The notes under the pieces: model-generated
The model's input: only the letters and a program-made list of their open reading frames with translations
Database searches by the model: none
Told to the model about the DNA's origin: nothing
NCBI GenBank assembly: GCA_900545455.1
Contig: UQZF01000060.1
Location: 1-13,777, forward strand
Source: an uncultured Eubacteriales bacterium
GTDB taxonomy: Bacteria > Bacillota > Clostridia > Lachnospirales > Lachnospiraceae
Direction: 5' to 3'
DNA: 13,777 nt
Made by a program: the position numbers and the translations under genes
Shown here: positions 6,344-13,446 of the stretch, in pieces
How the letters are laid out: each line of letters begins with the position of its first letter
Position numbering within the stretch: the first letter of the stretch is position 1

Positions 6344-7375
6344 TTGAAAACAGAATTAAGCAATGCAATGACGGCAGCGGGGGATAAGGCACAATATGAT
6401 ATTCGGGCTAAGCGGCTGCTGGCACAGAAGAGTATCTTGGCGCATATTCTTTTAAAGACGGTTGATGCGTTCAAGGGAATGAGCCCCGAAGAGGTGGCGG
6501 ACTGCATTGATGGTGAGCCGGTGATCGGAATGGTGCCGATTGAGCCGGGGAGCACTAATGCGGAGAGAACTGACGGTTCGGGACAGAGAATCAGAGGGCT
6601 CAACACGGAGAACTCGGAAATTAACGAGGGAATGATAAGATTTGATATTGTCTTTTATGTGAGGTTACCGTTTGGCAATGTACATATAAAAGATAATGTC
6701 AGACTGACGGAAAGTGAGACAAATCATAAGCTGACACAGATTATCGTGAATGTCGAGGCACAGAAGGATGAGCCTGCCGCATACAAGATATTGAACAGGT
6801 CAATCTTTTATGTGAGCCGTCTCGTGTCATCGCAAAAGGAGAGGGATTTTGTCAATTCCGATTACGATGATATTAAGCAGGTTTACAGCATTTGGATATG
6901 TATGAACATGAAGTGCAACAGCATGAGTCATATCCATCTGACCAAGGACGAGATGCTTGAGCCGTATGACTGGAAGGGAAATATCAATCTGCTGAATATT
7001 ATTCTTATAGGAATTACGGATGAGCTACCTGTGCACGATGAGAGATATGAGCTTCACCGCCTGATAGGTGCACTCCTGTCAAGCAGTATTGAGCTCAACG
7101 AGAAGCTCGAGATAATGGAAAAGGAATATAATCTTCCTGTAAACAGTGATTTCAGAAGGGATGTGAATGTTATGTGTAATCTCAGTGATGGCATTGAGGA
7201 AAAGGCAGCAGAGAAAGCGACAAAAATTGCAACAGAGAGAGTAACAAGAGAAACAAATGAAAAAGTAATCAACAACATGCACAAAAAGGGTTACACAACC
7301 GCACAGATAGCTGAGATTGTTGAGGTGAGTGAGTCGGATGTTGAGGCGGTTATAAGGGAGAATAAAATTGTTTAG
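6344..7375 (+). CDS. PD-(D/E)XK nuclease-family transposase-like protein (Rpn/PDDEXK_2 type)
   Basis: 343 residues from a TTG start behind AGGGAGGG, or 353 if a GTG at 6314 is used. I prefer the TTG because the protein then begins MKTELSNAMTAAGDKAQYD, the N-terminus I associate with this family in Lachnospiraceae. The nuclease core appears as Asp101 (MIRFDIVFYVR) followed by IIVNVEAQKDE with Glu138 and Gln140/Lys141, the D...ExQ variant of PD-(D/E)XK. A charged, coiled-coil-like stretch (about 283-312) precedes a small C-terminal helix-turn-helix-like motif (KKGYTTAQIAEIVEVSESDVEAVI, 314-337). Relatives are annotated as putative transposases or recombination-promoting nucleases and occur in many copies per genome. 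No terminal inverted repeats flank the gene, so it does not look like a complete insertion sequence. Confidence 0.85.
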   Translation: MKTELSNAMTAAGDKAQYDIRAKRLLAQKSILAHILLKTVDAFKGMSPEEVADCIDGEPVIGMVPIEPGSTNAERTDGSGQRIRGLNTENSEINEGMIRFDIVFYVRLPFGNVHIKDNVRLTESETNHKLTQIIVNVEAQKDEPAAYKILNRSIFYVSRLVSSQKERDFVNSDYDDIKQVYSIWICMNMKCNSMSHIHLTKDEMLEPYDWKGNINLLNIILIGITDELPVHDERYELHRLIGALLSSSIELNEKLEIMEKEYNLPVNSDFRRDVNVMCNLSDGIEEKAAEKATKIATERVTRETNEKVINNMHKKGYTTAQIAEIVEVSESDVEAVIRENKIV

Positions 7376-7406
7376 AAAAATCACAATAAGTCATAACTAA
7401 TTTTGG

Positions 7407-7435
7407 TTGCATATTTCTAACTACGGTGTTATATT
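7407..7435 (+). promoter_or_regulatory. Sigma-70 promoter for the ABC transporter genes
   Basis: TTGCAT (7407-7412), 17-bp spacer, TATATT (7430-7435). It is followed by a small hairpin, CATGTTG (7436-7442) with CAACATG (7451-7457), which ends right before the AAGGAGGAG Shine-Dalgarno (7458-7466). Confidence 0.7.
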
Positions 7436-7472
7436 CATGTTGTAAAGCAGCAACATGAAGGAGGAGATTACT

Positions 7473-8177
7473 GTGGCTAAGATAGATGAACTTAAAAATG
7501 TTACCAAGGTGTACAAGACAGGGGAGCGTGAGTTTCGCGCGCTCGACGGAGTTGATTTGAGTATTGAGAAGGGAAAGTTTGTTGTCATACTCGGTCCGTC
7601 GGGAGCGGGTAAATCCACGCTCCTCAATTTAATTGGCGGAATGGACATTCCGACGAGCGGTCAGGTGATTGTTGACGGCGAGGACATTTCAAAATATAAC
7701 GAGGACAAATTGAGCCGTTACAGGGCGGCGACGGTCGGCTTTATTTTTCAGTTTTACAATATTTTGCCGACGCTCACGGTGCTTGAGAATGTCGAGCTTG
7801 TGAAGGATATAGTGAAGAATCCGCTTGATGCGCATGAGGCACTTGCAAAGGTCGGGCTCACGGAGCACGAGAATAAGTTCCCGAACCAGTTATCGGGAGG
7901 CGAGCAGCAGAGAATCTCGATTGCGAGAGCAGTTGCAAAGAATCCGAAGGTGATGCTCTGTGATGAGCCGACGGGCGCGCTTGACTCGGCAACGGGAGTT
8001 GAGGTATTAAAGCTTCTCATGGAGCAGTGCAGAAAGGGCGGAAATACGGTTATCATCGTAACACACAACAGCCTTATCGCGGACATAGCCGACACCGTAG
8101 TGCGCGTAAAGAACGGAAAAATCAAGTCCGTTGTGGATAACGCTTCACCGAAGGCTATCGAGGAGGTGGAGTGGTAA
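7473..8177 (+). CDS. ABC transporter ATP-binding protein (MacB/LolD/BceA-like)
   Basis: 234-residue ATPase that powers an FtsX-type permease. All motifs are intact: Walker A GPSGAGKST (41-49), Q-loop Gln93 (FIFQFYN), signature LSGGEQQR (140-147), Walker B VMLCDE (160-165), D-loop ALD and switch His198 (IVTH). The start is GTG at 7473, 6 nt after AAGGAGGAG; an upstream in-frame ATG at 7455 lies in a hairpin before that Shine-Dalgarno and has none of its own. The stop codon shares its last A with the ATG of the permease (TAATG), so translation is coupled. ATPases of this family serve peptide antibiotic export, lipoprotein release or mechanotransmission. The substrate cannot be deduced, and the permease is broken, so this subunit may have no working partner. 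Confidence 0.93.
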   Translation: MAKIDELKNVTKVYKTGEREFRALDGVDLSIEKGKFVVILGPSGAGKSTLLNLIGGMDIPTSGQVIVDGEDISKYNEDKLSRYRAATVGFIFQFYNILPTLTVLENVELVKDIVKNPLDAHEALAKVGLTEHENKFPNQLSGGEQQRISIARAVAKNPKVMLCDEPTGALDSATGVEVLKLLMEQCRKGGNTVIIVTHNSLIADIADTVVRVKNGKIKSVVDNASPKAIEEVEW

Positions 8178-9238
8178 TGCTTAGAAAAAAGATGATGAGG
8201 GATATTCGGAAGAATATCTCGTCTTTTATCACAATATTTCTCATGACCTTTCTCGGCGTGTTTGTGTTTTCGGGAATCCATGCCTATATGGATGGAATGG
8301 ATTACAGCGGTCAGAGATACTATGAGAACAACAATCTGCAGGATTTGTGGATGCTTGGGGAGAACTTTTCCGATGAGGATATGGAGGATATTCTTGCCAC
8401 GGACGGGGTGAAGGACGCGGAGCGTGCGCTCGTGATTAACACCGACCTTAAGAACTATAAGAATGTCGTGCTCGAGACGAACTTCATTGAGAGCAACAAT
8501 GTATCGAGCATGTATGTCGTTGACGGCGAGGGCTTTGACTATGACAGCGACGGCATGTGGCTTGACAGCTATCTGGCAAAGAATCTCGGAATCAAGGTCG
8601 GCGATGAGCTGACGCTCTCATACAAGGATTATGAGATTACGGGCAGGGTGGCCGGACTTGTAACAACACCTGACCATGTGTATGCAATCAAGGATGAGTC
8701 GGCAATTTTCCCTACACATGATGACTACGGATATGTGTATCTGTCGATGAAGTCATTTCCGATTAACTATTATGTATATAACTATGCATACGTCACATTG
8801 AAGGATGGCGCGGATGAGCAGGCGGTAAAGGCACTTTTGCAGAACAATATCGAGTCCGCGGTTGCCGTGACGGGAAGGGATGCGAGTGCTTCCGTACAGG
8901 CGTACCAGAGTGAGATTGACGAGGGCGCAACCTACTCGGGAATATTTACATTTCTCTTCCTTTTCATTGCAATTTTATCCGTTGTCACGACGATGCATCG
9001 ATTTGTGAAAAAGCAGAGAACACAGATTGGAACATTGAAGGCACTTGGATTTAACAGAAAGAGAATAGAGAGGCATTACATCGGCTATGGCTTCTATGTA
9101 AGTATGTTGGCGGCAGTTTTGGGACTTATCGGCGGAAGGCTTATTATAGGAAATATATTTGTGAAAATGCAGTCAAGCTACTTTGAGGTGCCTGACATGG
9201 TTTCCGTGACCAAGCCCGTTGTATACGTTGCGGCTTGA
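8177..9238 (+). CDS. FtsX-like ABC permease, N-terminal half, truncated by a frame change
   Basis: 353 residues ending at an early TGA. Membrane helix 1 (15-35), an extracytoplasmic domain (about 36-252), helix 2 (253-273), the FtsX coupling segment KKQRTQIGTLKALGFNRKRIE (278-298) and helix 3 (301-326). It stops just as helix 4 should begin (TKPVVYVAA, then TGA). Related permeases of this two-lobed type have about 780 residues and eight helices, so this is only the first half. The remainder follows in another frame. The ATG at 8177 overlaps the ATPase stop and has AGGAGG upstream (8161-8166), so this half is probably still translated. A lone half without helix 4 is unlikely to work. Confidence 0.85.
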   Translation: MLRKKMMRDIRKNISSFITIFLMTFLGVFVFSGIHAYMDGMDYSGQRYYENNNLQDLWMLGENFSDEDMEDILATDGVKDAERALVINTDLKNYKNVVLETNFIESNNVSSMYVVDGEGFDYDSDGMWLDSYLAKNLGIKVGDELTLSYKDYEITGRVAGLVTTPDHVYAIKDESAIFPTHDDYGYVYLSMKSFPINYYVYNYAYVTLKDGADEQAVKALLQNNIESAVAVTGRDASASVQAYQSEIDEGATYSGIFTFLFLFIAILSVVTTMHRFVKKQRTQIGTLKALGFNRKRIERHYIGYGFYVSMLAAVLGLIGGRLIIGNIFVKMQSSYFEVPDMVSVTKPVVYVAA

Positions 9239-10376
9239 GGTTCCGAAAGTAAAGGCGGGGGAGTTAAAGCCTGCCGGAAGCTTTGCAAAGCGCTTTTCAG
9301 TGGGCGTGCGCTGGAATCTGCGTGACATAGGAAGAAACAAGGGAAGAACCATAACCGGAATAGTGGGAATTGTCGGCTGTACCATGCTGATTGTCTGCGC
9401 GTTCGGAATGAGGGACACGATTCAATTTTTCATAAAATGGCAGTTCGAGGATTTGTACAATTTCGAGTATAAGCTTGATCTTGAGAGCACAATCTCCGAT
9501 GAGGCGTACAAGTCACTGACCGACAAATACGGTGATGCAACGAGCATGACACTTGCGGTTGAGGCTTTTGACGTTGACGGAAATACATCCACAAGACAGA
9601 TTGTCGTGGCGGATGCAGGAGATAAGGTGAGATATACCGACCATAAGGCAGGATATTTCGAGCTGTCGGATGACGGAATATATGTATCGGAAAAGCTATT
9701 GTCAATCCTTGGCTTAAAGGTTGGGGATAATGTGAGCTGGTCGGTGTACGGCGAGGAAAAAATATACACAACCGGAATTGCCGGAACCTTCCGCGAGCCG
9801 CAGGGACAGAAGCTTGCGATGACAAGAGCCTATGCGGAGAGCATCGGAATTGATTACAAGGCAGACTGCATTTATACAGATGAAGATTTAAGTGAAGTGA
9901 AAAATATCGCGGGTGTATCGCTCATAACCGGAATTGCTGCCCTGAAGGACGGAATGATGTCCATGATCAGTATGATGGACACGGTTATATTGCTGCTTAT
10001 GGTGGTATCCGTAGTTCTCGCTGTTGTGATTATCTACAATCTCGGAATACTGTCCTTCTCCGAGAAGCAGTACCAGTTCGCAACAATGAAGGTGTTGGGC
10101 TTCAGAAGCAGACAGATAAGAAAGATATATGTCATGCAGAATCTCTGGGTCTGCGTCGTGGCAGTCATAATAGGGCTTCCTCTCGGCGAGTACATGACAG
10201 CGCTTATCTACAAGCTGGCGATGGGTGATAACTACGATATGCTGGTACGTGTAGAACCAATCACCTATGTTGTCGGTGCCGTAGGCGTGTTCGCGGTGGC
10301 TTATCTGGTAAATCTCCTGCTTGGGCGCAAGGTAAAGACAATCGATATGGTTACGAGCCTGAAGGCAAATGAGTAG
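9219..10376 (+). pseudogene. FtsX-like ABC permease, C-terminal half, out of frame with the N-terminal half
   Basis: Second half of the broken permease. Recognisable sequence begins at TLRLEVPKVKAG (from 9225), which in relatives follows helix 4. Counting from 9219: helix 5 (44-63), a second extracytoplasmic domain (about 65-250), helix 6 (255-275), the coupling segment KQYQFATMKVLGFRSRQIRK, helix 7 (308-328) and helix 8 (350-368), ending VKTIDMVTSLKANE. No Shine-Dalgarno or good start codon stands at its head; the TTG at 9219 is only the first possible start in this open frame. Helix 4, roughly two dozen residues, is missing between the halves and the frame has moved by +1. That points to a deletion of 3k+2 nt, not a single-base error. 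Confidence 0.8.
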
Positions 10377-10449
10377 AAGTGCGGATAATAGCTAGGTGAA
10401 GCGATAAGATGTTTTTTTTTAAATATGTTATTTTAAATTACTATAACTG

Positions 10450-10458
10450 TGTTATAAT
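10450..10458 (+). promoter_or_regulatory. Extended -10 promoter for the chemotaxis-receptor transcript
   Basis: TG-T-TATAAT (10450-10458) is a perfect extended -10 element in an AT-rich stretch. No good -35 stands 17 bp upstream, which is acceptable for an extended -10. The transcript would start near 10465, giving a leader of about 160 nt before the receptor gene. Confidence 0.65.
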
Positions 10459-10481
10459 AAAAGGAACGTAAGGATTATAGC

Positions 10482-10532
10482 ATGGAGGTTAGTGTGAAAA
10501 ATACATCTAATGCAGTAAAGGACACTGCATAA
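10482..10532 (+). CDS. Candidate 16-codon leader ORF before the chemotaxis receptor
   Basis: ATG...TAA encoding MEVSVKNTSNAVKDTA. AAGGA stands 7 nt before the ATG. An internal GTG at 10494 has an even better site (GGAGG, 5 nt spacing) and would give 12 codons. The ORF covers the left arm, loop and most of the right inner arm of the first leader hairpin, so ribosomes on it would open that hairpin. There is no run of one amino acid, so classical amino-acid attenuation is not indicated. It could be chance. Confidence 0.35.
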   Translation: MEVSVKNTSNAVKDTA

Positions 10533-10611
10533 GATGTATTACGATTTCACACAGGAAAAACGTAAAAAGCACGTTTTTCATTACTATTTGAGTCACTGCA
10601 AAAGCAGTGAC
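10492..10611 (+). promoter_or_regulatory. Three-hairpin leader of the chemotaxis-receptor gene (possible attenuator)
   Basis: Hairpin 1: GTGTGAAA (10492-10499), AATACATCT (10500-10508) and ATGCAGT (10510-10516) pair with ACTGCAT (10524-10530), AGATGTATT (10532-10540) and TTTCACAC (10545-10552); loop AAAGGAC. Hairpin 2: GAAAAACGT (10555-10563) with ACGTTTTTC (10571-10579). Hairpin 3: GTCACTGC (10592-10599) with GCAGTGAC (10604-10611), ending right before the GGGGGGAG Shine-Dalgarno. The CACTGC of hairpin 1 (10523-10528) can instead pair with GCAGTG of hairpin 3 (10604-10609), and TGCAGT (10511-10516) with ACTGCA (10595-10600). Two mutually exclusive folds are therefore possible. I recognise no known riboswitch core. 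Confidence 0.65.
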
Positions 10612-10624
10612 AGGGGGGAGAAAT

Positions 10625-12361
10625 ATGATACACAACGGAAAAAAGACAAGGAAAATAAGCATAAGGTTTAAGCTCATGATACCGGTTACTGCGATTATGT
10701 TGATTATGGCATTGGTGCTGGGGATTATGGGAAATCGTGCTGTCCTGAACGGAATGTCACAGCTTGGGGGCGAGGAGGCCGTGATGGCGGCAAAGGCAGC
10801 AGCAAATGTTGTTGATGGCGATGAGCTGGAAAGCCTGTATGAGAGCGGCGGAACAGGAGAAAGCTATGAGAGGATAAGGCTTGCCATCGATGCCGTGAGG
10901 CGTGAGCTGGGAGTTCTGTACATGTACACACTGTATGAGGACGGCGGTAAAATATATTATGGAATAGATACTGCTGAGGTTGATGCCTGTGAATATGGCT
11001 CCGAGTTTGACGCGACGTATGAAGAGCTTGCGGATGTGTTTGCCGGCAGCAGCTATACGGATAACGTAATCGGGAATTACGGTGATTACTCAATAATAAC
11101 GTCATATGCGCCTGTTTTTAACCGTGATAACGAGGTAGTAGGAATCATTGCATGTGATTATGATGCGACGCAGATAGAAAAAAGGATTTACAGCAGCAAT
11201 AAAGCCAATATGGAAGCGGCAGCAGCGTGTCTTGTCCTTGCGGTTATAGCAATGAACGTGATTGTGGCTGTGATTATAAGGAATCTCAATAAGGTTGATA
11301 AGAAGATATATGATATTGTCAACAACGAGGGTGATTTGACTCAGAAGCTGGACATCAGAACGGGTGATGAGCTTGAAAATATTGCCGAAAATGTCAATGA
11401 GCTTCTCAATTACATAAGAAATATAATGGTTAACATATCGGACAATTCTTCAAAGCTTAGAAGCTCCTCCGATAAGATTGCCAATGATCTTTCCAATGCG
11501 CAGATAAGCATTTCGGATATATCTGCGACCATGGAGGAGATGAGTGCATCCATGGAGGAGACAAGTGCCTCACTGAGTCAGATTAATGAGTCGGTTAATG
11601 AGACCTTTGAAGCTGTGGAGGATATCAGCAGCCAGGCAGAAGGCGGAAATGATAAGTCCCGGAGGATAATGGAGAATGTGCAGGGAATATATGACAGTGC
11701 ACAGCAGGCAGGCAGGAGCGCGAAGGAAGAGACGGAGAAAATGGCTGAGAGCATGCGCAGCAGGATTGAGAAATCCAAGGCGGTTGAAGAAATCAGCAGC
11801 CTGACCGAGCTTATTCTGAGTATTGCAAAGAAGACGAATCTTCTGGCACTCAATGCAAGCATAGAGGCGGCGCGTGCAGGCGAGGCAGGGCATGGCTTTG
11901 CGGTTGTAGCCGGTGAAATCGGGGAGCTTGCGGCTAATTCTACGCAGACGGCAGGAAGAATACAGACTGTTAGCAATGAGGTTATCAATGCCGTGGATGA
12001 GCTTGCGGAGGAATCAGGAAAAATGCTGGAACTCATGGATACTACTGTGATGGAGGGATACAGAAGGCTTCTTGATACCTGCGATGATTACAAGAACGAT
12101 GTAAGCGGCATGAGTGATATGATGAAAAGCTTTGCAGACAGGAGTGATTCCGTCAAGAGCAGCATGAATTTCATACGCGAATCAATAGCTGCAGTGAATA
12201 TAGCGGTAGACGAGAGTACAAAGGGAATAACCAATGTCACGGAAAAGGCTGTTGAACTTACACAGGGAGTGAACGATATTGGTCAGGAGTCACATAACAA
12301 TGTCGTTATATCGGATAAGCTTAATGCGGAGATAAAGAAATTCAAGCTGGGCCGGGAATAG
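10625..12361 (+). CDS. Methyl-accepting chemotaxis protein
   Basis: 578-residue membrane receptor that signals to CheA/CheW. Helix 1 (about 20-37), an extracellular sensing domain of about 155 residues (40-195) with Cache-like strands (LYMYTLYEDGGKIYYGID; VVGIIACDYDA), helix 2 (about 198-218), a HAMP domain (about 219-272) and a long coiled-coil signalling domain (about 300-575). The hairpin tip is IAKKTNLLALNASIEAARAGEAGHGFAVVAGEIGELA (400-436). It differs from the usual IAxQTN (Lys403 replaces Gln) and EVRxLA (Gly433 replaces Arg). No C-terminal NWETF-type tether is present. The ATG at 10625 is preceded by GGGGGGAG; an in-frame GTG at 10607 lies inside hairpin 3 and is unlikely. The ligand is unknown. 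The gene is monocistronic, between its own promoter and a strong terminator. Confidence 0.92.
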   Translation: MIHNGKKTRKISIRFKLMIPVTAIMLIMALVLGIMGNRAVLNGMSQLGGEEAVMAAKAAANVVDGDELESLYESGGTGESYERIRLAIDAVRRELGVLYMYTLYEDGGKIYYGIDTAEVDACEYGSEFDATYEELADVFAGSSYTDNVIGNYGDYSIITSYAPVFNRDNEVVGIIACDYDATQIEKRIYSSNKANMEAAAACLVLAVIAMNVIVAVIIRNLNKVDKKIYDIVNNEGDLTQKLDIRTGDELENIAENVNELLNYIRNIMVNISDNSSKLRSSSDKIANDLSNAQISISDISATMEEMSASMEETSASLSQINESVNETFEAVEDISSQAEGGNDKSRRIMENVQGIYDSAQQAGRSAKEETEKMAESMRSRIEKSKAVEEISSLTELILSIAKKTNLLALNASIEAARAGEAGHGFAVVAGEIGELAANSTQTAGRIQTVSNEVINAVDELAEESGKMLELMDTTVMEGYRRLLDTCDDYKNDVSGMSDMMKSFADRSDSVKSSMNFIRESIAAVNIAVDESTKGITNVTEKAVELTQGVNDIGQESHNNVVISDKLNAEIKKFKLGRE

Positions 12362-12378
12362 TAAAAACAGATACGAGG

Positions 12379-12410
12379 GCATACGGAGAAATCTTCGTAT
12401 GTCTTTTTTT
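12379..12410 (+). terminator. Rho-independent terminator after the chemotaxis receptor
   Basis: GCATACGGAGA (12379-12389) pairs with TCTTCGTATGT (12392-12402), with two G-U pairs, and is followed by C and seven T residues. It starts 18 bp after the receptor stop codon. Confidence 0.9.
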
Positions 12411-12439
12411 GGAAATTGCAGAATAATTGAAAAAATATA

Positions 12440-12468
12440 TTGCATAATAACCACTGACATGATAATAT
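12440..12468 (+). promoter_or_regulatory. Sigma-70 promoter for the DUF3793 gene
   Basis: TTGCAT (12440-12445), 17-bp spacer, TAATAT (12463-12468). The start point would be near 12475, inside the dyad described in the next entry. A separate TATAAT at 12504-12509 has no good -35 and may be a second, weaker start. Confidence 0.6.
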
Positions 12469-12471
12469 TAA

Positions 12472-12490
12472 CTAGGTTAGATAAAACTAA
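12472..12490 (+). promoter_or_regulatory. DtxR/IdeR-like operator (candidate iron-responsive site)
   Basis: The 19-bp site CTAGGTTAGATAAAACTAA matches 14 of 19 positions of the DtxR/IdeR consensus TTAGGTTAGCCTAACCTAA as I recall it. It contains the exact dyad GTTAG-ATAAAA-CTAAC (12476-12491). It covers the predicted transcription start, a position expected for a repressor. The downstream genes (DUF3793, flavodoxin) are of a kind expected to respond to iron shortage. The left half-site is very good, the right half weaker. Confidence 0.5.
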
Positions 12491-12539
12491 CAGAAGTTAC
12501 ACGTATAATACTGCGTAAAAGTATGAAGCGGAGGTGGAT

Positions 12540-13127
12540 ATGTCAGTACAGGAGTTTATGGCTTACAGACAGGGAGCAAGCTTCAGGATGAAGGTGTCTA
12601 TGGAGCTGGTGCTGCATTGCGCCCCTATACTAAAGGACGTGAAGCCCGCCAACATTGTGGCTGTGACACCGGAAAAGTTCAGACTGTATCTGCGGCTTCT
12701 GTCAGGCACGGAAATTTCGTGGCTGCTGCTTAACGTCAATAAACAGAGCGCGATACTGTATCTGTACAGACGTGACAGGCTCGAAGCTTATCTTTCCGAT
12801 AAGGACATTGGGGATTTCCTTGCAGGATACGGCTATCGGGGTGGAAAGCTTGAGGAGAAGCTTGCAAGGCTTGCAAAGAGAGTTGAGTGCTTTGGCGGTG
12901 GCAAGGTGAGCTTTCCGCATGAGATAGGCATATTTCTGGGATACCCGCTGTGGGACGTTGAGGGGTTTTTGAAAAATAACGGGGAGAACAGTATCGGAAA
13001 CGGCTACTGGAAGGTGTATGATGACCTTGCGGGTGCGCTCCGCACGTTTGCAAGCTTTGACCGAAGCAGGGAAAGGGCGATGGAGGAGCTTGTACAGGGA
13101 AAGAGTATTCGTGAGATAGCAGTGTGA
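12540..13127 (+). CDS. DUF3793 family protein
   Basis: 195-residue soluble protein of unknown biochemical function, recognised as DUF3793. It has HCAPILKDVKPANIV (26-40), ILYLYRRDRLEAYL (72-85) and the strongly conserved FPHEIGIFLGYPLWDVEGFL (125-144), followed by the GYWKVY motif (155-160). There is no signal peptide or membrane helix. His26/Cys27 and the FPHE histidine are conserved polar residues that could bind metal or cofactor; this is speculation. The ATG at 12540 is 5 nt after GGAGG (12530-12534); a GTG at 12534 overlaps that site and is rejected. Genes of this family often stand beside flavodoxin or ferrous-iron uptake genes in Clostridia, as here. A role in iron or redox adaptation is inference from context and the DtxR-like site. 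Confidence 0.88.
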   Translation: MSVQEFMAYRQGASFRMKVSMELVLHCAPILKDVKPANIVAVTPEKFRLYLRLLSGTEISWLLLNVNKQSAILYLYRRDRLEAYLSDKDIGDFLAGYGYRGGKLEEKLARLAKRVECFGGGKVSFPHEIGIFLGYPLWDVEGFLKNNGENSIGNGYWKVYDDLAGALRTFASFDRSRERAMEELVQGKSIREIAV

Positions 13128-13188
13128 GGATGGAAATTGCGGTATTCAATGAGCCGCGGCAATTATCTGAAATTATGAAAATAGGCAA

Positions 13189-13408
13189 TTGCGAAACTAT
13201 ATATTTGAAAGCGTACGTTGTACAAATTTAACAATTCACCACAGGCACGCTTTCGCTACATTACATCACGTAACGGTGCATAATCGGCTAAAGGACAGCC
13301 GATAAACACAATAGTTCAGCTTATGCTGAACTAATACGGCTGTAAAGTACCTGCTTGCGAATTTGTTAAATTTGCACAACTGTTTATCGTCAAAATTGCG
13401 TTTCGCAA
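13189..13408. repeat. Imperfect 220-bp palindrome with nested hairpins, before the flavodoxin gene
   Basis: This fills most of the 319-bp gap between DUF3793 and flavodoxin. The outer dyad is TTGCGAAAC (13189-13197) with GTTTCGCAA (13400-13408). The main arms 13217-13237 and 13359-13380 pair almost perfectly over 21-22 nt, with one G-U and one extra base. Inside are ATCGGCT-AAAGGAC-AGCCGAT (13283-13303) and TAGTTCAGC-TTAT-GCTGAACTA (13312-13333, 9-bp stem). No protein is encoded. It could be a MITE-like insertion, an RNA-processing site or a structured leader. It has no obvious sequence similarity to the 305-nt element at 4531. Confidence 0.65.
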
Positions 13409-13446
13409 ACGCCTAAAATTATGAAAAGAAAGAGAGGACAAGATGA

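Noticed and set aside
6344..7375. Complete insertion sequence
   Set aside because: I see no terminal inverted repeats or target duplication around the PD-(D/E)XK gene, only an independent gene with its own promoter.
7455..7472. ATG at 7455 as the start of the ABC ATPase
   Set aside because: It lies in a hairpin upstream of the AAGGAGGAG site. That site is ideally placed for the GTG at 7473, after which the usual family N-terminus begins.
9219..9240. Programmed ribosomal frameshift joining the two permease halves
   Set aside because: There is no slippery heptamer, and a whole membrane helix is missing at the junction. A frameshift alone could not restore it; a deletion explains both facts.
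10412..10420. Run of nine T after the permease as a rho-independent terminator
   Set aside because: No stable stem precedes it: the best pairing I find is three base pairs.
10459..10620. Cyclic-di-GMP riboswitch in the chemoreceptor leader
   Set aside because: Such riboswitches are common before chemotaxis genes, but I could not find the conserved core sequences of class I or II.
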